A stretch of DNA of 40,866 bases from Pseudomonadota bacterium (GTDB lineage Bacteria; Pseudomonadota; Gammaproteobacteria; Pseudomonadales; Moraxellaceae), in NCBI GenBank assembly GCA_021848605.1, contig JAJZUM010000004.1, positions 1 through 40,866 on the forward strand, given 5' to 3'. The notes beneath the pieces are model-generated. The model was not told the DNA's origin, searched no databases, and saw only the letters and a program-made list of their open reading frames with translations. The first letter of the stretch is position 1. Every line of letters begins with the position of its first letter. Position numbers and translations under genes: made by a program. Positions 1 to 9,370 of this stretch are shown here, in pieces.

Positions 1-864
1 CACGTGGAGGGTAGTGGTCAGGTCGCCTTGCTGATTGGCGCATGCGTGCAGCCGCGGCATATCGGTGTACTGGGTTATCTGGTTCTGGCATGTAGCAATC
101 TGGCTGACGCCATGTTGGCCTATCAGCGCTATGAGCGTCTCTTCTATGGTCACAATCTTGCTGAAATCCAGATGACTGCTGATGAAGTTGAGATTCGTTG
201 GGCACCTCTTGAATCATCAGATGAGTCATCAGGACGCTGGCACGACAGTTGTGCCATTGCGGCACTTATCACTTTTTTGCGTCGACAGATGCGCGAACCG
301 CCACCACCGGCGTTAGTGGCTTTTTGCTTTGCAGCTCCGGTCACAGAAGAAGAACAGATAGCCTATGAGGTCTTTTTTCAGTGTCCGGTTCGCTTTGCCG
401 ATCACTATACCCGAGTGCGTTTCCCGCGCAGTTACTTAACCCTGTCGATGCCACAGTGTGACCCTGGACTTAAGGACTTACTTGATCGACAGGCGCAAGC
501 GCTTCTGCACGCGTTGCCCGACAGTGAGCCTTGGGAACGGGCCTTGCAGCACGTCATGTTGCGCTTGATGCCTGAAGGTCGTACCCAATTACCTGAAGTC
601 GCCCATTCATTGCATGTCTCGGTTCGTTCCCTGCAGCGACGCCTCGAACAACGTGGTATGACTTGGCAGCAGTTGCTTGACCGGACCCGATCACACCTGG
701 CCCAACAGTATTTGCAGGATGCTTCGCTGTCACTTGCTGAAATTGCTCATCTGCTTGGCTACAGTGAGCAAAGTGCCATGACCCGGGCCTTTGTTCGCTG
801 GACGGGCAGCACACCAGCCCAGGCCCGCAAGTCCTTTCGCCAAACGGTTTATCGTCGCGGCTGA
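1..864 (+). CDS. AraC-family transcriptional regulator, 5' end outside the window
   Basis: The C-terminal third has two helix-turn-helix segments of the AraC/XylS type (VRSLQRRL and, about 45 residues on, [20 protein letters not shown], followed by W-TG-TPAQAR). The N-terminal part resembles the arabinose-binding-type effector domain of OruR/ArgR-like AraC proteins (PF12625 type), with the characteristic [13 protein letters not shown]-like segment. The frame is open to the first base. Family members are about 330-340 residues and only about 288 are visible, so roughly 45 N-terminal residues probably lie upstream, and the GTG at position 4 is not the true start. It is convergent with proS and overlaps its end by 16 bp. 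The effector and target genes cannot be told from here. Confidence 0.85.
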   Translation, partial: HVEGSGQVALLIGACVQPRHIGVLGYLVLACSNLADAMLAYQRYERLFYGHNLAEIQMTADEVEIRWAPLESSDESSGRWHDSCAIAALITFLRRQMREPPPPALVAFCFAAPVTEEEQIAYEVFFQCPVRFADHYTRVRFPRSYLTLSMPQCDPGLKDLLDRQAQALLHALPDSEPWERALQHVMLRLMPEGRTQLPEVAHSLHVSVRSLQRRLEQRGMTWQQLLDRTRSHLAQQYLQDASLSLAEIAHLLGYSEQSAMTRAFVRWTGSTPAQARKSFRQTVYRRG

Positions 865-2585
865 CACCCGACCTGAGTGCCTAAACTTTGTTCCAGCGTA
901 TCGATGGACCAGATTGTCTCGGTACCATCGCGGCGATTTTTGTATTCGATCTGGCCTTCATCCAGCCCCTTTTCGCCGAGCACCAGTCGGTGTGGTATTC
1001 CGAGCAGTTCGGCATCGGCGAACTTGACGCCCGGGCGTTCGTTGCGATCATCCAGCAAAACATCATATCCTGCGGTACGAAGACGTTCATAGAGTTCAAT
1101 AGCAGCACGCTGGATGCGTGGTGATTTGTTCCAGTTCATCGGAATCAGTACGATCTGGAATGGGGCCAATGATTCAGGCCAAATGATCCCTTGTTCATCA
1201 TGATTCTGTTCAATGGCAGCGGCAACCACCCGGGTTACGCCAATGCCGTAGCATCCCATGGTAAGGGTCAGGGGCCGACCATCTTCGCCCAAGACTTCAG
1301 CACCCAAGGCTGCACTGTATTTTTGGCCAAGCTGAAAAATATGACCGACTTCTATGCCACGTTTTAGCATCAGTTTTCCATGTCCATCTGGGGATGGATC
1401 GCCTTCCACGACATCGCGAAGATCAGTACATCGTCCCGCAGGAACATCTTTTTCCCAATTGACACCACAAAAATGGAACTCAGCACGATTGGCGCCACAA
1501 ATAAAATCAACAGCATGGGCTGCGGCATGATCTACCCAAATGGGCAGGTTGAGACCGACCGGACCCAGAGTGCCAACGCCGCAACCGACCGCCTGCATCA
1601 CCTCTGCCTCGGATGCCAAGGTTAGGGGAGCGGCAACATCCGGTAATTTGGCGGCCTTGATTTCGTTCAGGGTGTGATCGCCGCGCAGAATCAACGCCAC
1701 CCATGTCGGCTTGCCTTCAGAATCGGGTTTACCACGTACAATCAATGTTTTGAGAACACGGTCTGCTGTGCATTGCAGTTGTGTGCAGACATCTTCAATG
1801 CTATGCGCTTTACCTGTGTGAACTTCATGGCAATCCTGTTGCGCCTGTGCTCTGGGTTGTTGGGGTGGCAAGGCTTCGGCCATTTCAATATTAGCCGCGT
1901 AGTTTGATTGGTCGGAAAAAGCAATCACATCCTCACCACTGTTGGCAAGAACATGAAACTCGTGCGAACCCTGGCCACCAATTGAGCCGGTATCCGCCAG
2001 AACGGCACGAAAATCCAGCCCTAAACGACCGAAAATGCGTTGATAGGTCGCATACATCGTGTCGTAGGTTTGCTGCAGTGAATCCTGGTTGAGATGAAAG
2101 GAATAAGCATCCTTCATAATAAACTCACGTGAACGCATCACCCCGAAGCGGGGCCGGACTTCATCGCGAAACTTGGTCTGAATCTGATAAAAGTTCAGAG
2201 GCAGTTGGCGATAGGAACGAATCTCCCGGCGAACCAGATCCGTAATAACTTCTTCATGGGTTGGACCGAGGACGAATGGACGCTGATGGCGGTCGGCAAA
2301 GCGCAATAGCTCCGGTCCATAATGGATGTAACGTCCTGATTCATCCCAGAGCTCAGCGGGCTGAGTGACCGGCATCAACAATTCGAGCGCGCCACTTCGA
2401 TCCATCTCATCGCGAATGATTTGTTCGACTCGGCGCAGGACACGCAGGCCGGTGGGCAACCAACTGTAGAGTCCGGAAGCAAGTTTGCGAATCATGCCGG
2501 CACGCAGCATCAGCTGATGACTGATGACCTCGGCATCGGCTGGAATATCACGAAGTGTTGCAAGGGGATAACTGCTGGCGCGCAT
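849..2585 (-). CDS. proS: Proline--tRNA ligase (class II aminoacyl-tRNA synthetase)
   Basis: Charges tRNA-Pro with proline in the cytosol. The 578-residue product is close to the 572 of E. coli ProS and has the same bacterial layout: an N-terminal catalytic core ([20 protein letters not shown], then the motif 2 region [17 protein letters not shown]), a central YbaK-like editing insertion at about residues 230-390, motif 3 around [11 protein letters not shown], and a C-terminal anticodon-binding domain. An upstream ATG exists 21 bp earlier. I chose the ATG giving MRASSYPL because it aligns with the family start and has an AGAGGT ribosome-binding site 7 nt ahead. It is transcribed leftward and convergent with the AraC gene. 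Confidence 0.97.
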   Translation of the reverse strand: MRASSYPLATLRDIPADAEVISHQLMLRAGMIRKLASGLYSWLPTGLRVLRRVEQIIRDEMDRSGALELLMPVTQPAELWDESGRYIHYGPELLRFADRHQRPFVLGPTHEEVITDLVRREIRSYRQLPLNFYQIQTKFRDEVRPRFGVMRSREFIMKDAYSFHLNQDSLQQTYDTMYATYQRIFGRLGLDFRAVLADTGSIGGQGSHEFHVLANSGEDVIAFSDQSNYAANIEMAEALPPQQPRAQAQQDCHEVHTGKAHSIEDVCTQLQCTADRVLKTLIVRGKPDSEGKPTWVALILRGDHTLNEIKAAKLPDVAAPLTLASEAEVMQAVGCGVGTLGPVGLNLPIWVDHAAAHAVDFICGANRAEFHFCGVNWEKDVPAGRCTDLRDVVEGDPSPDGHGKLMLKRGIEVGHIFQLGQKYSAALGAEVLGEDGRPLTLTMGCYGIGVTRVVAAAIEQNHDEQGIIWPESLAPFQIVLIPMNWNKSPRIQRAAIELYERLRTAGYDVLLDDRNERPGVKFADAELLGIPHRLVLGEKGLDEGQIEYKNRRDGTETIWSIDTLEQSLGTQVGCQPRR

Positions 2586-2656
2586 AGATAAACCTCTATG
2601 TGTCATTCAATTCGGATGGGGCATTGTAGAAGGATTGCAGGCAACAGACCAGAGGG

Positions 2657-3091
2657 TTAGGTGTTCTTAGGATTTAGGGATGGGTCAGCAACGCGAAGGT
2701 TGTCAGCGAGACGTTGGTCTGAACCTCCAATGTGGGCAGTCCACCAGTAGCGCAGAAAACTTAGCAATTGGTGTGCCGATTCATCAGGCTTTGACTGGGC
2801 CAGCAGTTCAAGGTCAGAAACCCTTTTGCGGTAATACTCGTGTTCCCCAGCATGCATGAGCCAGTTCGTTTAACGATGGATTCCCGATTTCTCGGCAAGA
2901 TTTTCTTCGGTACGAAAATGAAACTCCGCATAGTTCTGAAAATCAGCCAGCATAGCCGATGCTTTCTGGAGTGGATGGTCCAGCAATCCCTCGACAAGAT
3001 GAAGATTCAGCATCTCGATCAGGCGACGGTGCTGTTGATCGATCAGCTCGATTCCGGTGTTGTACGATTCATTCCAACTGATCGGTTCCAT
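2657..3091 (-). pseudogene. Bacteriohemerythrin gene interrupted by an in-frame TAA
   Basis: The reading frame from ATG (MEPISWNESY) encodes an N-terminal hemerythrin half with the iron-ligand segment IDQQHRRL and then HFRTEEN. It meets TAA at 2870-2872 and continues in the same frame with TNWLMHAGEHEYY and WWTAHIGGSDQ, the missing HxxxH and H...D ligand segments. Reading through the stop gives about 144 codons, a normal bacteriohemerythrin length, so this is a nonsense change and not a frameshift. Hemerythrins bind O2 or NO at a di-iron site. The start overlaps the end of the intact upstream paralogue by 23 bp. It could be a recent pseudogene, a base-calling error, or rarely read through; the downstream half still looks hemerythrin-like, which suggests recent damage. 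Confidence 0.75.
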
Positions 3092-3518
3092 GTGCATTTC
3101 CAAGAAGGTAGGGGGCTCGTTCCGCCAACCAGGTGGCAAGCTGTCGGTCAGTATGCTGAATATGCTGTATTAACCAGTCACCGAGATATTGGCCGATCTC
3201 GCTGGCGGATACCCGGGATCCGGACATGAACGTCTCCATCATGCCGGTTACATCGGCCAGAAAGCGTTCATGCTGGGCAAGATGTCCGGCATCCTGGGGG
3301 TAAGCGTATTCCTCCATCAGACGTTCTTCTGTCCCAAAATGGTACATGGTATAGGCAACCATTTCGTCAAGCGCTTGTTCAACTAATGAGGATTCGCGTT
3401 CCGGATGGCGATCAACCGACTGCAGATGCTGAATAAGTGTGATGAGTTTGCGATGCTGTTCATCAATCTCGGCAATTCCTACAGCTAAGGAGCCGTTCCA
3501 TTCGATCATGGCAGTCAT
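3069..3518 (-). CDS. Bacteriohemerythrin
   Basis: A 149-residue single-domain hemerythrin, likely a cytosolic O2 or NO-binding di-iron protein. All expected ligand segments are visible: an H in the EWNGSL region neighbourhood, IDEQHRKL, YHFGTEERLMEE (H and E), HLAQH, and HIQHTD near the C-terminus. The frame extends 44 codons upstream, but the ATG giving MTAMIEW is preceded by AAAGG at 6 nt and matches the family start, so the longer form is rejected. It is followed, with overlap, by a second diverged and broken paralogue, suggesting a tandem duplication. It lies about 100 bp after the esterase gene and may be the tail of that operon. Confidence 0.9.
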   Translation of the reverse strand: MTAMIEWNGSLAVGIAEIDEQHRKLITLIQHLQSVDRHPERESSLVEQALDEMVAYTMYHFGTEERLMEEYAYPQDAGHLAQHERFLADVTGMMETFMSGSRVSASEIGQYLGDWLIQHIQHTDRQLATWLAERAPYLLGNAHGTDQLE

Positions 3519-3615
3519 TGCAAGCCTTTCATGCGGGGAGAAGATACCAACAGCATAAACCCGACTGGCAGGATTCGCCAGCCAGTCGGATAACTGGTAA
3601 ACCGATTCAATGGGG

Positions 3616-4470
3616 TCAAACGGGTAACAGAGTTTCCAGGGAAGCATCACCTAGTTTGTGCGACAGAACCGAACGATAAAATTCCACCGACTTTCGAATG
3701 ACTTCACGATGCTCAAGATCAATGGTAATCATATGATAGCTGTTGGGTAGTTCTACGAACTCGACCGGACCGCGTACCCGGCGTTGAACCAGTCGGGCAT
3801 TGCTGATGTCTGCAACATCATCATGACGGGCATGCATGATCAGACAGGGCGCTTTAACCCTGGGTAAATCGGCTTTGAGCTGGTCGGCGATCGTCAACAT
3901 ATCAGCCAGTGACGGGTAAGGATTTCCAGCCAGTCCAGCCTCGGTACTCGCACCGCTAAACATGCTGGCCGCCACCAGGGCACGGAGTCGTTCATCCTTA
4001 AGACCATAAGGTGGCTCTTCATTGAAGCGACGATCCTGCAAAATGTTGAGTTTTTTGACCAAAGGCAAAAGAACATGCATGTAGCGGGCGTAGAGGGGAA
4101 TGCTCCAGCCATCGTAGCGAAAGGTTGGACCATAAACACCAACAGCTGTGACCCGTTCCGGGAAATTGGCAGCATAACGCAGCGCCAGCAATGCCCCCAT
4201 GGACAAGCCCCCAACAATGAGATGGTCCACTTCAGCACTTAGCCGATCAGCAGCCATTTCCACACTCCTGATCCAGTCAGCACCTCCGGTGGCAAGCAGA
4301 TCAGATTCATCACCACAATGTCCAGCCAGTTGCATCCCATAAACAGTAAAACCGGCCCGGTTTAACCCTCGTCCCAGAAATCGCATTTCTTTGGGTGTGC
4401 CGGTCAGTCCGTGAATCAACAAAATTCCAACCCGACCGCCCTGCAGGAAAAACTCAGCCGATTGAATCAT
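3616..4470 (-). CDS. Alpha/beta-hydrolase, carboxylesterase (Est30/monoacylglycerol-lipase-like)
   Basis: A 284-residue serine hydrolase. It has the oxyanion segment LLIHGLTGTPKEM, the nucleophile elbow GLSMG, an acid in HARHDDVAD and the catalytic His in SYHMITID, the order seen in thermostable carboxylesterase Est30 and bacterial monoacylglycerol lipases. No signal peptide is visible from the chosen start, so it is probably cytosolic. The start ATG overlaps the stop of the upstream phosphatase gene as ATGA, which fixes the start and implies translational coupling. The frame is open a further 46 codons upstream, but that segment looks like the antisense of a neighbour's frame. The substrate is unknown; as the last gene of an exporter operon it may trim or release an acyl-containing cargo (inference). 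Confidence 0.85.
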   Translation of the reverse strand: MIQSAEFFLQGGRVGILLIHGLTGTPKEMRFLGRGLNRAGFTVYGMQLAGHCGDESDLLATGGADWIRSVEMAADRLSAEVDHLIVGGLSMGALLALRYAANFPERVTAVGVYGPTFRYDGWSIPLYARYMHVLLPLVKKLNILQDRRFNEEPPYGLKDERLRALVAASMFSGASTEAGLAGNPYPSLADMLTIADQLKADLPRVKAPCLIMHARHDDVADISNARLVQRRVRGPVEFVELPNSYHMITIDLEHREVIRKSVEFYRSVLSHKLGDASLETLLPV

Positions 4471-5189
4471 GCCAGGGCTCCCTGAACGTGACGCAGAGGT
4501 ATCCAGTTCTCCAGCAAGGCGATTGCCTGCCGGAAATCCGGCATGGGATGATGCGGCAACGCATGCGTTTGACAGTACTCGAGCAGACGATCTTTGGCAA
4601 AAACCCACTGCGCTTCTTCACTGACGCAAAAATCCGACGAACCATCACCGATATAAAGAACCTTTTGGCCAAGCTGCCGGCGCTGCTCCAGGCGTGCACA
4701 TTTGCAGTTGCCACTGGCCTTGCTGCAGTCTGGATTGGCATAGGGGAACTCGAGCGACCAGCGGCGATTGCCCTGATAGCGCAAGTGATTGGCAGCGATT
4801 CCGAGATGTCCGAGGCCATGACGCTTGAGAATCCGGGCAATGCCGTAGTCAAGTCCATCACTGACGACACGGACACTGATCTGGCGCTGCGTGCAGGCAT
4901 CGACAAAATGGGCAAAAAATGGATCTACCGGCACCTGATCCAGCACGTTATCAAGCTCCGCTGGAGTAGCACGCAGCAGTGCAATCTGGCCCTGGAGACA
5001 TTGCCGGGAGCCGATACGACCTGCTTCCCAGTCCGCTTCAAGGACATCAGAGCCTGGCAAGGCAAAATGTTCCAGCAAAGCATCCGTTACATCATAACGG
5101 CTGATCGTGCCATCAAAATCGGTCAGCACCGTCCAGTTATGTCCACGTGGGGCGCGTTTAGAGTTGGGATGATAAACATGCACGCTCAT
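4467..5189 (-). CDS. HAD-superfamily phosphatase (MtnX/SerB-like)
   Basis: A 240-residue HAD hydrolase with motif I DFDGTIS (nucleophile Asp), motif II VVSDG, and motif III/IV GDGSSD. The spacing and the YANPDCSKASGNCKC segment (a Cys-containing loop) resemble the MtnX-like, phosphoserine-phosphatase-like class that includes 2-hydroxy-3-keto-5-methylthiopentenyl-1-phosphate phosphatase. No methionine-salvage genes are nearby, so that specific role is not supported. It overlaps its neighbours on both sides by ATGA (4 bp), lying between the adaptor gene and the esterase gene. The phosphorylated substrate is unknown; the operon suggests a lipid or small-molecule phosphate handled alongside export (inference). 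Confidence 0.85.
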   Translation of the reverse strand: MSVHVYHPNSKRAPRGHNWTVLTDFDGTISRYDVTDALLEHFALPGSDVLEADWEAGRIGSRQCLQGQIALLRATPAELDNVLDQVPVDPFFAHFVDACTQRQISVRVVSDGLDYGIARILKRHGLGHLGIAANHLRYQGNRRWSLEFPYANPDCSKASGNCKCARLEQRRQLGQKVLYIGDGSSDFCVSEEAQWVFAKDRLLEYCQTHALPHHPMPDFRQAIALLENWIPLRHVQGALA

Positions 5190-6091
5190 AGAAAATTTAC
5201 CCGTACGGTTTGGCCAATATGAAAAGTTGAATGTGCATCAGCCCACTGCTGGGGATCGAGGGCAAGATAGCAGGGAAAGTCGTTGGACATCTGGGCATTA
5301 TCAGCCAGACGGCTGCGTTCCATGGTGGCGCCCACATAAATAACATGTGCTTTGAATACCTGGGCACTGTCAATGGTTTCAAGGTGAACCTGGGCTTGTT
5401 CACCCGCGTGTATTCGATTGATGAAGGCTTCATTGACCTCAGCATGAATGACCAGGCTGTGATGGGGAATCATGCGGATCAACTCGGTATCAGACTTCTG
5501 AACCCAGTTACCAACCTGAACATGAATCTGATCAATCCGTCCGGCAAGCGGTGCGCGCAGCGTCAAGCGGCTAATCTCAGCCTGCAGGAGCTGCGTTTTA
5601 CCTAACAGTTGCTCGAGGCTGAGGGCGTTATTTTGCTTCTGCTGCTTTGCCGTCAATAAGACCGCTTGCGCATCATCAACCGCCGATGCAGAGCCAACTC
5701 CCTGACGCAAAGCTTGTTTCTGAACATCGAAACGATGTTGCAGCAGCGCAATTTGCTGATCCATAAGACGTTGCTGAGTCTGGTAAATTTTTTGCTCCTG
5801 CCTGGTATTTTGTAGCTGCACAAGCAGGTCATGATTAGCAATTGTGAGCAGTATTTGCCCAGCGGTAACCAGACTGCCGGGTTTGACATCGATGTGTTGC
5901 ACCTGGCCTGAAATGAGGGCAGGCAAGGCAAGTAGACCACCTTCGATTTCAATGATGCCCCGGGCCGAAGCCTGTACAGTACTGGCGGCAAATACTGCAT
6001 TGCTAGATGCCGTGGACGAAGATTTTTGACTACATCCGTATAGGGCGAACATGGCCAGGATGCAACCAAGCCAGACTTTATAGATGCTCAT
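5186..6091 (-). CDS. Periplasmic adaptor (membrane fusion) lipoprotein of an ABC exporter, DevB/HlyD-like
   Basis: A membrane-fusion protein linking an inner-membrane ABC pump to an outer-membrane channel. The chosen ATG gives MSIYKVWLG..., a short hydrophobic leader ending in the lipobox-like LYGC, so it is probably a lipoprotein anchored in the inner membrane. Next come a lipoyl-like half (HIDVKPGSLVTAGQILLTI), a helical hairpin rich in Gln/Leu at about residues 80-165, the second lipoyl half (LRAPLAGRIDQIHVQVGNWV) and a beta-barrel part. The 301-residue length suits DevB/HlyD-like adaptors of DevBCA systems. The start lies inside the end of the ATPase gene (14-bp overlap), and the stop overlaps the phosphatase start as ATGA. 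Confidence 0.87.
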   Translation of the reverse strand: MSIYKVWLGCILAMFALYGCSQKSSSTASSNAVFAASTVQASARGIIEIEGGLLALPALISGQVQHIDVKPGSLVTAGQILLTIANHDLLVQLQNTRQEQKIYQTQQRLMDQQIALLQHRFDVQKQALRQGVGSASAVDDAQAVLLTAKQQKQNNALSLEQLLGKTQLLQAEISRLTLRAPLAGRIDQIHVQVGNWVQKSDTELIRMIPHHSLVIHAEVNEAFINRIHAGEQAQVHLETIDSAQVFKAHVIYVGATMERSRLADNAQMSNDFPCYLALDPQQWADAHSTFHIGQTVRVNFL

Positions 6092-6827
6092 ATGAAGTCT
6101 CCAACTCATGATTGTTGGTGGCAACATCGCGGCGCCAATCGCGTTGAATGCATCCATCTTCCATGGATAAAACCCGGTCGGCATGTCGAATCAGGCGAGG
6201 GTCATGACTGACACACAGAACCGTATTGCGGTGTACATGAGCAATACGGTGCAATAAATCAATGATTTGTTGCCCATTCATGCCGTCAAGGGAACTCGTT
6301 GGCTCATCAGCAAACAGGAGTTCGGGTTCCTTGGCAATGGCTCGGGCGATGGCCACACGCTGTTTTTCTCCACCGGAAAGTTCGGCAGGGCGCTGGTGCA
6401 TACGTTGTTCAAGACCGACTTCTTCGAGGGCAGCACGCGCACGACGACGGATCTCGCTACGACTGAGCTTGAGATAAACCAGCGGCAGTTCGACTTGTTC
6501 CAGGGCAGTTAGTGCCGGAAATAGATTGAAACCCTGAAAGATAAAGCCGGTGTGATGCAGCCGGAAATGCTCACGTTCGCGACGTGAGAGTGAATGAATA
6601 GGTTGGGCAAGAGCACTAACTTCACCACGATCAGCATGTTGGAGGGCACTAATAATGGATAAGAGCGTACTTTTACCACAACCGGAAGGACCCACAATCA
6701 AGGTCAGTTCGGCTGGAAACACACTCAGACTGAGGTCTTGCAGAACTTCAACACGAACCACACCCGACACAAAGGACTTGTGTATACGGTGCGCTTGCAA
6801 GGTGGCTGTTGAGTCGTTTCGATTCAT
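6078..6827 (-). CDS. ABC transporter ATP-binding protein (LolD/MacB/DevA type)
   Basis: A 249-residue cytosolic nucleotide-binding subunit. It has Walker A GPSGCGKS, Q-loop FQGFNLFP, signature LSGGEKQRVAIARA, Walker B LLFADEPTSSLD, and H-loop SHDPR. This is the MacB/LolD subclass that partners FtsX-fold permeases and drives export or lipoprotein-type extraction without substrate passing through the membrane pore. The ATG is preceded by AGGGGG at about 6 nt, lying in the 9-nt gap after the permease gene. It belongs to the six-gene leftward operon. Confidence 0.93.
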   Translation of the reverse strand: MNRNDSTATLQAHRIHKSFVSGVVRVEVLQDLSLSVFPAELTLIVGPSGCGKSTLLSIISALQHADRGEVSALAQPIHSLSRREREHFRLHHTGFIFQGFNLFPALTALEQVELPLVYLKLSRSEIRRRARAALEEVGLEQRMHQRPAELSGGEKQRVAIARAIAKEPELLFADEPTSSLDGMNGQQIIDLLHRIAHVHRNTVLCVSHDPRLIRHADRVLSMEDGCIQRDWRRDVATNNHELETSYEHL

Positions 6828-6836
6828 GTGAGCCCC

Positions 6837-7967
6837 CTAACGCAACAGTCGGGCAGGATCTGCCCGCATCAGGCCACGCATGGCGAGCAACCCTGATACC
6901 AGGGCCAGCAAGAGTACCAGCATGGCACATCCCAAGGCGACCTGTAGATTCATTTCAACAGGAACATCATGCCAGCGCGCCACAAAAAACAAGACACTTG
7001 CCAGAATGCTACCGAGTAACAAGCCAATCCCACCAACCCAAAGGCTTTGCTCAAAGACCAGAAGACGTAGTGCCCCCATGCTAGCGCCCAGAGCATTCAG
7101 AGTGGCATATTCACGGCTGGCGCTGATCACAATTGCAGTTAAGGACTGGCTGGCAATGACGGCACAGACCACAAAAACAATGGATGCCAGAAATAGAACA
7201 GCGACTCCTGCACCCGTATCGAGCAGCCAGAACATTTGTGACCGGTGGGCAAACGTACGGGCGGCCCATGCGGCGTGGGGCCCGAAACTGGCCAGTCGAC
7301 GATTCAGCTCGGACAAGAGATGTCCGAGCAGCTGAGGGTTGTGCAGATGACCAAGAATATAGGTTGAGTTGTTCAGTAGGGTAGGATCATTAGCCAACCA
7401 TCGGGTTGTTTCCAGTGAGGCAAGGATATTAACACCACCAAGCGCACGTAGGCCATGCACCATGGCGACGATATGTACAGGATGCTGGTTGATCCATCCC
7501 AGTCCTCCTGATGATGCAGCCAGTTCGTCAAGGTCGGCCCGGTCTACAATGATGGCTCCAGGTTCGGTCAGCAGACTGCGCAGGGCTGGATTCAGGATCT
7601 GGTCAAAAAGCAGGCCATGAACAGTCGGGTTCAAACCAATGACCGAAATGGATACTCCGCCTCGGCGAGACCGCCAGTCAGCATCAAGCCAAAGCATGGG
7701 TTCTACCGCATCGACTCCTGGCAATGTTCGAACCCAGTCCATCAGGTCGTTGCTGATGTTACGGCCAAGATTGACGCTTTGTGTTCCTGGGTATCCGAGC
7801 CAGAAATTGGCACTGGATTGGTTGATGTAGACCGATGCACTGCCAAAGATGCCAAGCACAAGTCCTGCCTGAGCAACCAACAGTAGACCGGCAAAGGCAA
7901 TGGCCATGATAGCGGGAAAAAAACGATTCCACTCGCGTAGCAGAGTCTTGCGGGCCAGGGTGCTCAT
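6837..7967 (-). CDS. ABC exporter permease, DevC/FtsX-like
   Basis: A 376-residue FtsX-fold permease. There is one N-terminal membrane segment (FFPAIMAIAFAGLLLVAQAG), a large periplasmic domain (about residues 45-240), and three C-terminal membrane segments ending near ALVSGLLAMRGLMRADPARLLR. The N-terminal region with the REWNR...IAFAGLLL pattern resembles DevC of cyanobacterial DevBCA exporters more than MacB, where ATPase and permease are fused. The ATG chosen overlaps the stop of the outer-membrane factor gene as ATGA; an open 16-codon extension upstream is not used. Substrate unknown. DevBCA exports glycolipids in heterocysts, so an amphipathic cargo is plausible. Confidence 0.86.
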   Translation of the reverse strand: MSTLARKTLLREWNRFFPAIMAIAFAGLLLVAQAGLVLGIFGSASVYINQSSANFWLGYPGTQSVNLGRNISNDLMDWVRTLPGVDAVEPMLWLDADWRSRRGGVSISVIGLNPTVHGLLFDQILNPALRSLLTEPGAIIVDRADLDELAASSGGLGWINQHPVHIVAMVHGLRALGGVNILASLETTRWLANDPTLLNNSTYILGHLHNPQLLGHLLSELNRRLASFGPHAAWAARTFAHRSQMFWLLDTGAGVAVLFLASIVFVVCAVIASQSLTAIVISASREYATLNALGASMGALRLLVFEQSLWVGGIGLLLGSILASVLFFVARWHDVPVEMNLQVALGCAMLVLLLALVSGLLAMRGLMRADPARLLR

Positions 7968-9370
7968 GAATGTGCATCCCCGGAGGCAGGTAAAATTGCC
8001 TTCGTCCCTGTCCATGCCAGTTGTTTGTAGAGCGCTACCCAGCTCAGTGCTGCCTGGGTTTGGGTCTGAAGCATCGCCTGTTTGTTCTGAAGCGATTGCA
8101 GTTGTGTCGCGAACAGAACGGAGGGGGCCGTCAAACCCAGTCTGAGCTGTTGCTGCTGCAGTTCGAATATGTCTTTCAGTTGTCGGTCATGCCGCTGGAA
8201 TAGGCTCAGGATTGCCAAGTCTGATTTAAAATTGTCAATGATATCACGCGTTTTTCGGTAGGCAGCGATGACGGCAGACTGATAATCATAGATGGCGGCT
8301 TTGAGTTGGTGTTGTTGGGCTTGCAGGTGCTTCAGTCGACGTTCAAAATCAAAAATCGGTACGTCTATATTTGGTCCAAAAGTCGGGGTACCATTAAGTT
8401 CGCCAAATTTACCAAGTCGGTTTTGTGTGACGTTTTCAGCATAAAGATAACCGACGCTGATGTTGATGCTGGGATAAAGAGCGGCTCTGGCCAGACCTTG
8501 TTGACCGGCTGCCTCAAGCAGATTGGCCTGAGCCTGCAAAACATCGGGTTCTTCGCTGAGCAGGTTGAGTGGTAGAGCGGGTAGACGCAATTCGGGCAAG
8601 ATTTGCGGCGAAGGTGGCATCGCAGCAATCCGGGCCGTACTGAGTCCGGTCAAAAGCGCAAGACGCCAGCGGTTACGATTCAAAGCCTGTTGGGTATTCA
8701 GTTGCTGTTGTTCAATCTTGAAGCGTTCCTGGCTCAATGTTGTGGAATCCAGTGGGGGGATCAGTCCCAGCTGCGCTTGGCTTTTAAGCATGTGTTCTTG
8801 CTGTTGCAAAAGATGATTTTGCTGGTCTAAAAGAACAGATTTCTGGCGTAATGACTGTTCTTCAAGATAAGCGCGCAGGACTTCCGCAGTCAGGCTGAAA
8901 AAAGTCGCACGTGCCAGCGTCGTATCGTGCTGAAGCGCTCCACGTGCCAGCAGCCGATTGCTGGCCTTGCGACCATAAAGATCAAGCTCCCATGTGGCAT
9001 CAAATCCAAATTGGAGGTAATTATCGATACCGTTCGGAGCGAGTACCGTTTCGGTGACTCCGTGTAATTCCGGCAGGTAACTGCGGTCAACGCTGCCCAC
9101 TTCACTGCGGCCAGCCTGAATCTCTTCCAGCCGAGCCTTCCATCCAGGATTGTTGTGTAGGGCAGCCCTGAGTAGAAAATCTATAGATTTGTCCTGCCAA
9201 GGTGACCACCAATCAGTCATCTGATGGAGCGGTTTTGGTGAATCTGTTTGCGGCAGAGCCGGCAATACTGGTTGGATTGGCTTGGGTTCAGGCACACCCA
9301 TGCAGCCACCCAACATCACGATGGTCAATAACACGTTCCAAAAAAGAGCATGCCCGAAGAATAGTTTCAC
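7964..9370 (-). CDS. Outer-membrane efflux lipoprotein, TolC/NodT family
   Basis: A 468-residue outer-membrane factor. A hydrophobic leader ends in the lipobox LGGC, followed by a Pro-rich linker, then two helical-hairpin repeats typical of OEP/TolC proteins. Visible repeat features are SLRQKSVLLDQQNHLLQQQ-like coiled segments, the RWRLALLTGLS motif, and the LPLNLLSEEPDVLQAQANL segment characteristic of the NodT/CusC branch. The reading frame begins with GTG; the ribosome-binding site is weak, so the start is only probable. It is the first gene of the leftward operon, and its upstream gap of about 235 bp is shared divergently with the moxR-like gene. Confidence 0.9.
   Translation of the reverse strand: MKLFFGHALFWNVLLTIVMLGGCMGVPEPKPIQPVLPALPQTDSPKPLHQMTDWWSPWQDKSIDFLLRAALHNNPGWKARLEEIQAGRSEVGSVDRSYLPELHGVTETVLAPNGIDNYLQFGFDATWELDLYGRKASNRLLARGALQHDTTLARATFFSLTAEVLRAYLEEQSLRQKSVLLDQQNHLLQQQEHMLKSQAQLGLIPPLDSTTLSQERFKIEQQQLNTQQALNRNRWRLALLTGLSTARIAAMPPSPQILPELRLPALPLNLLSEEPDVLQAQANLLEAAGQQGLARAALYPSINISVGYLYAENVTQNRLGKFGELNGTPTFGPNIDVPIFDFERRLKHLQAQQHQLKAAIYDYQSAVIAAYRKTRDIIDNFKSDLAILSLFQRHDRQLKDIFELQQQQLRLGLTAPSVLFATQLQSLQNKQAMLQTQTQAALSWVALYKQLAWTGTKAILPASGDAHS

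Noticed and set aside
4395-5222. A long plus-strand open frame (about 275 codons) across the phosphatase and esterase genes
   Set aside because: It is antisense to two strongly supported overlapping genes and encodes no recognisable motif.
5186-6091. Assigning the exporter operon as MacAB
   Set aside because: In MacB the ATPase and permease are one polypeptide; here they are separate and the permease is DevC-like.
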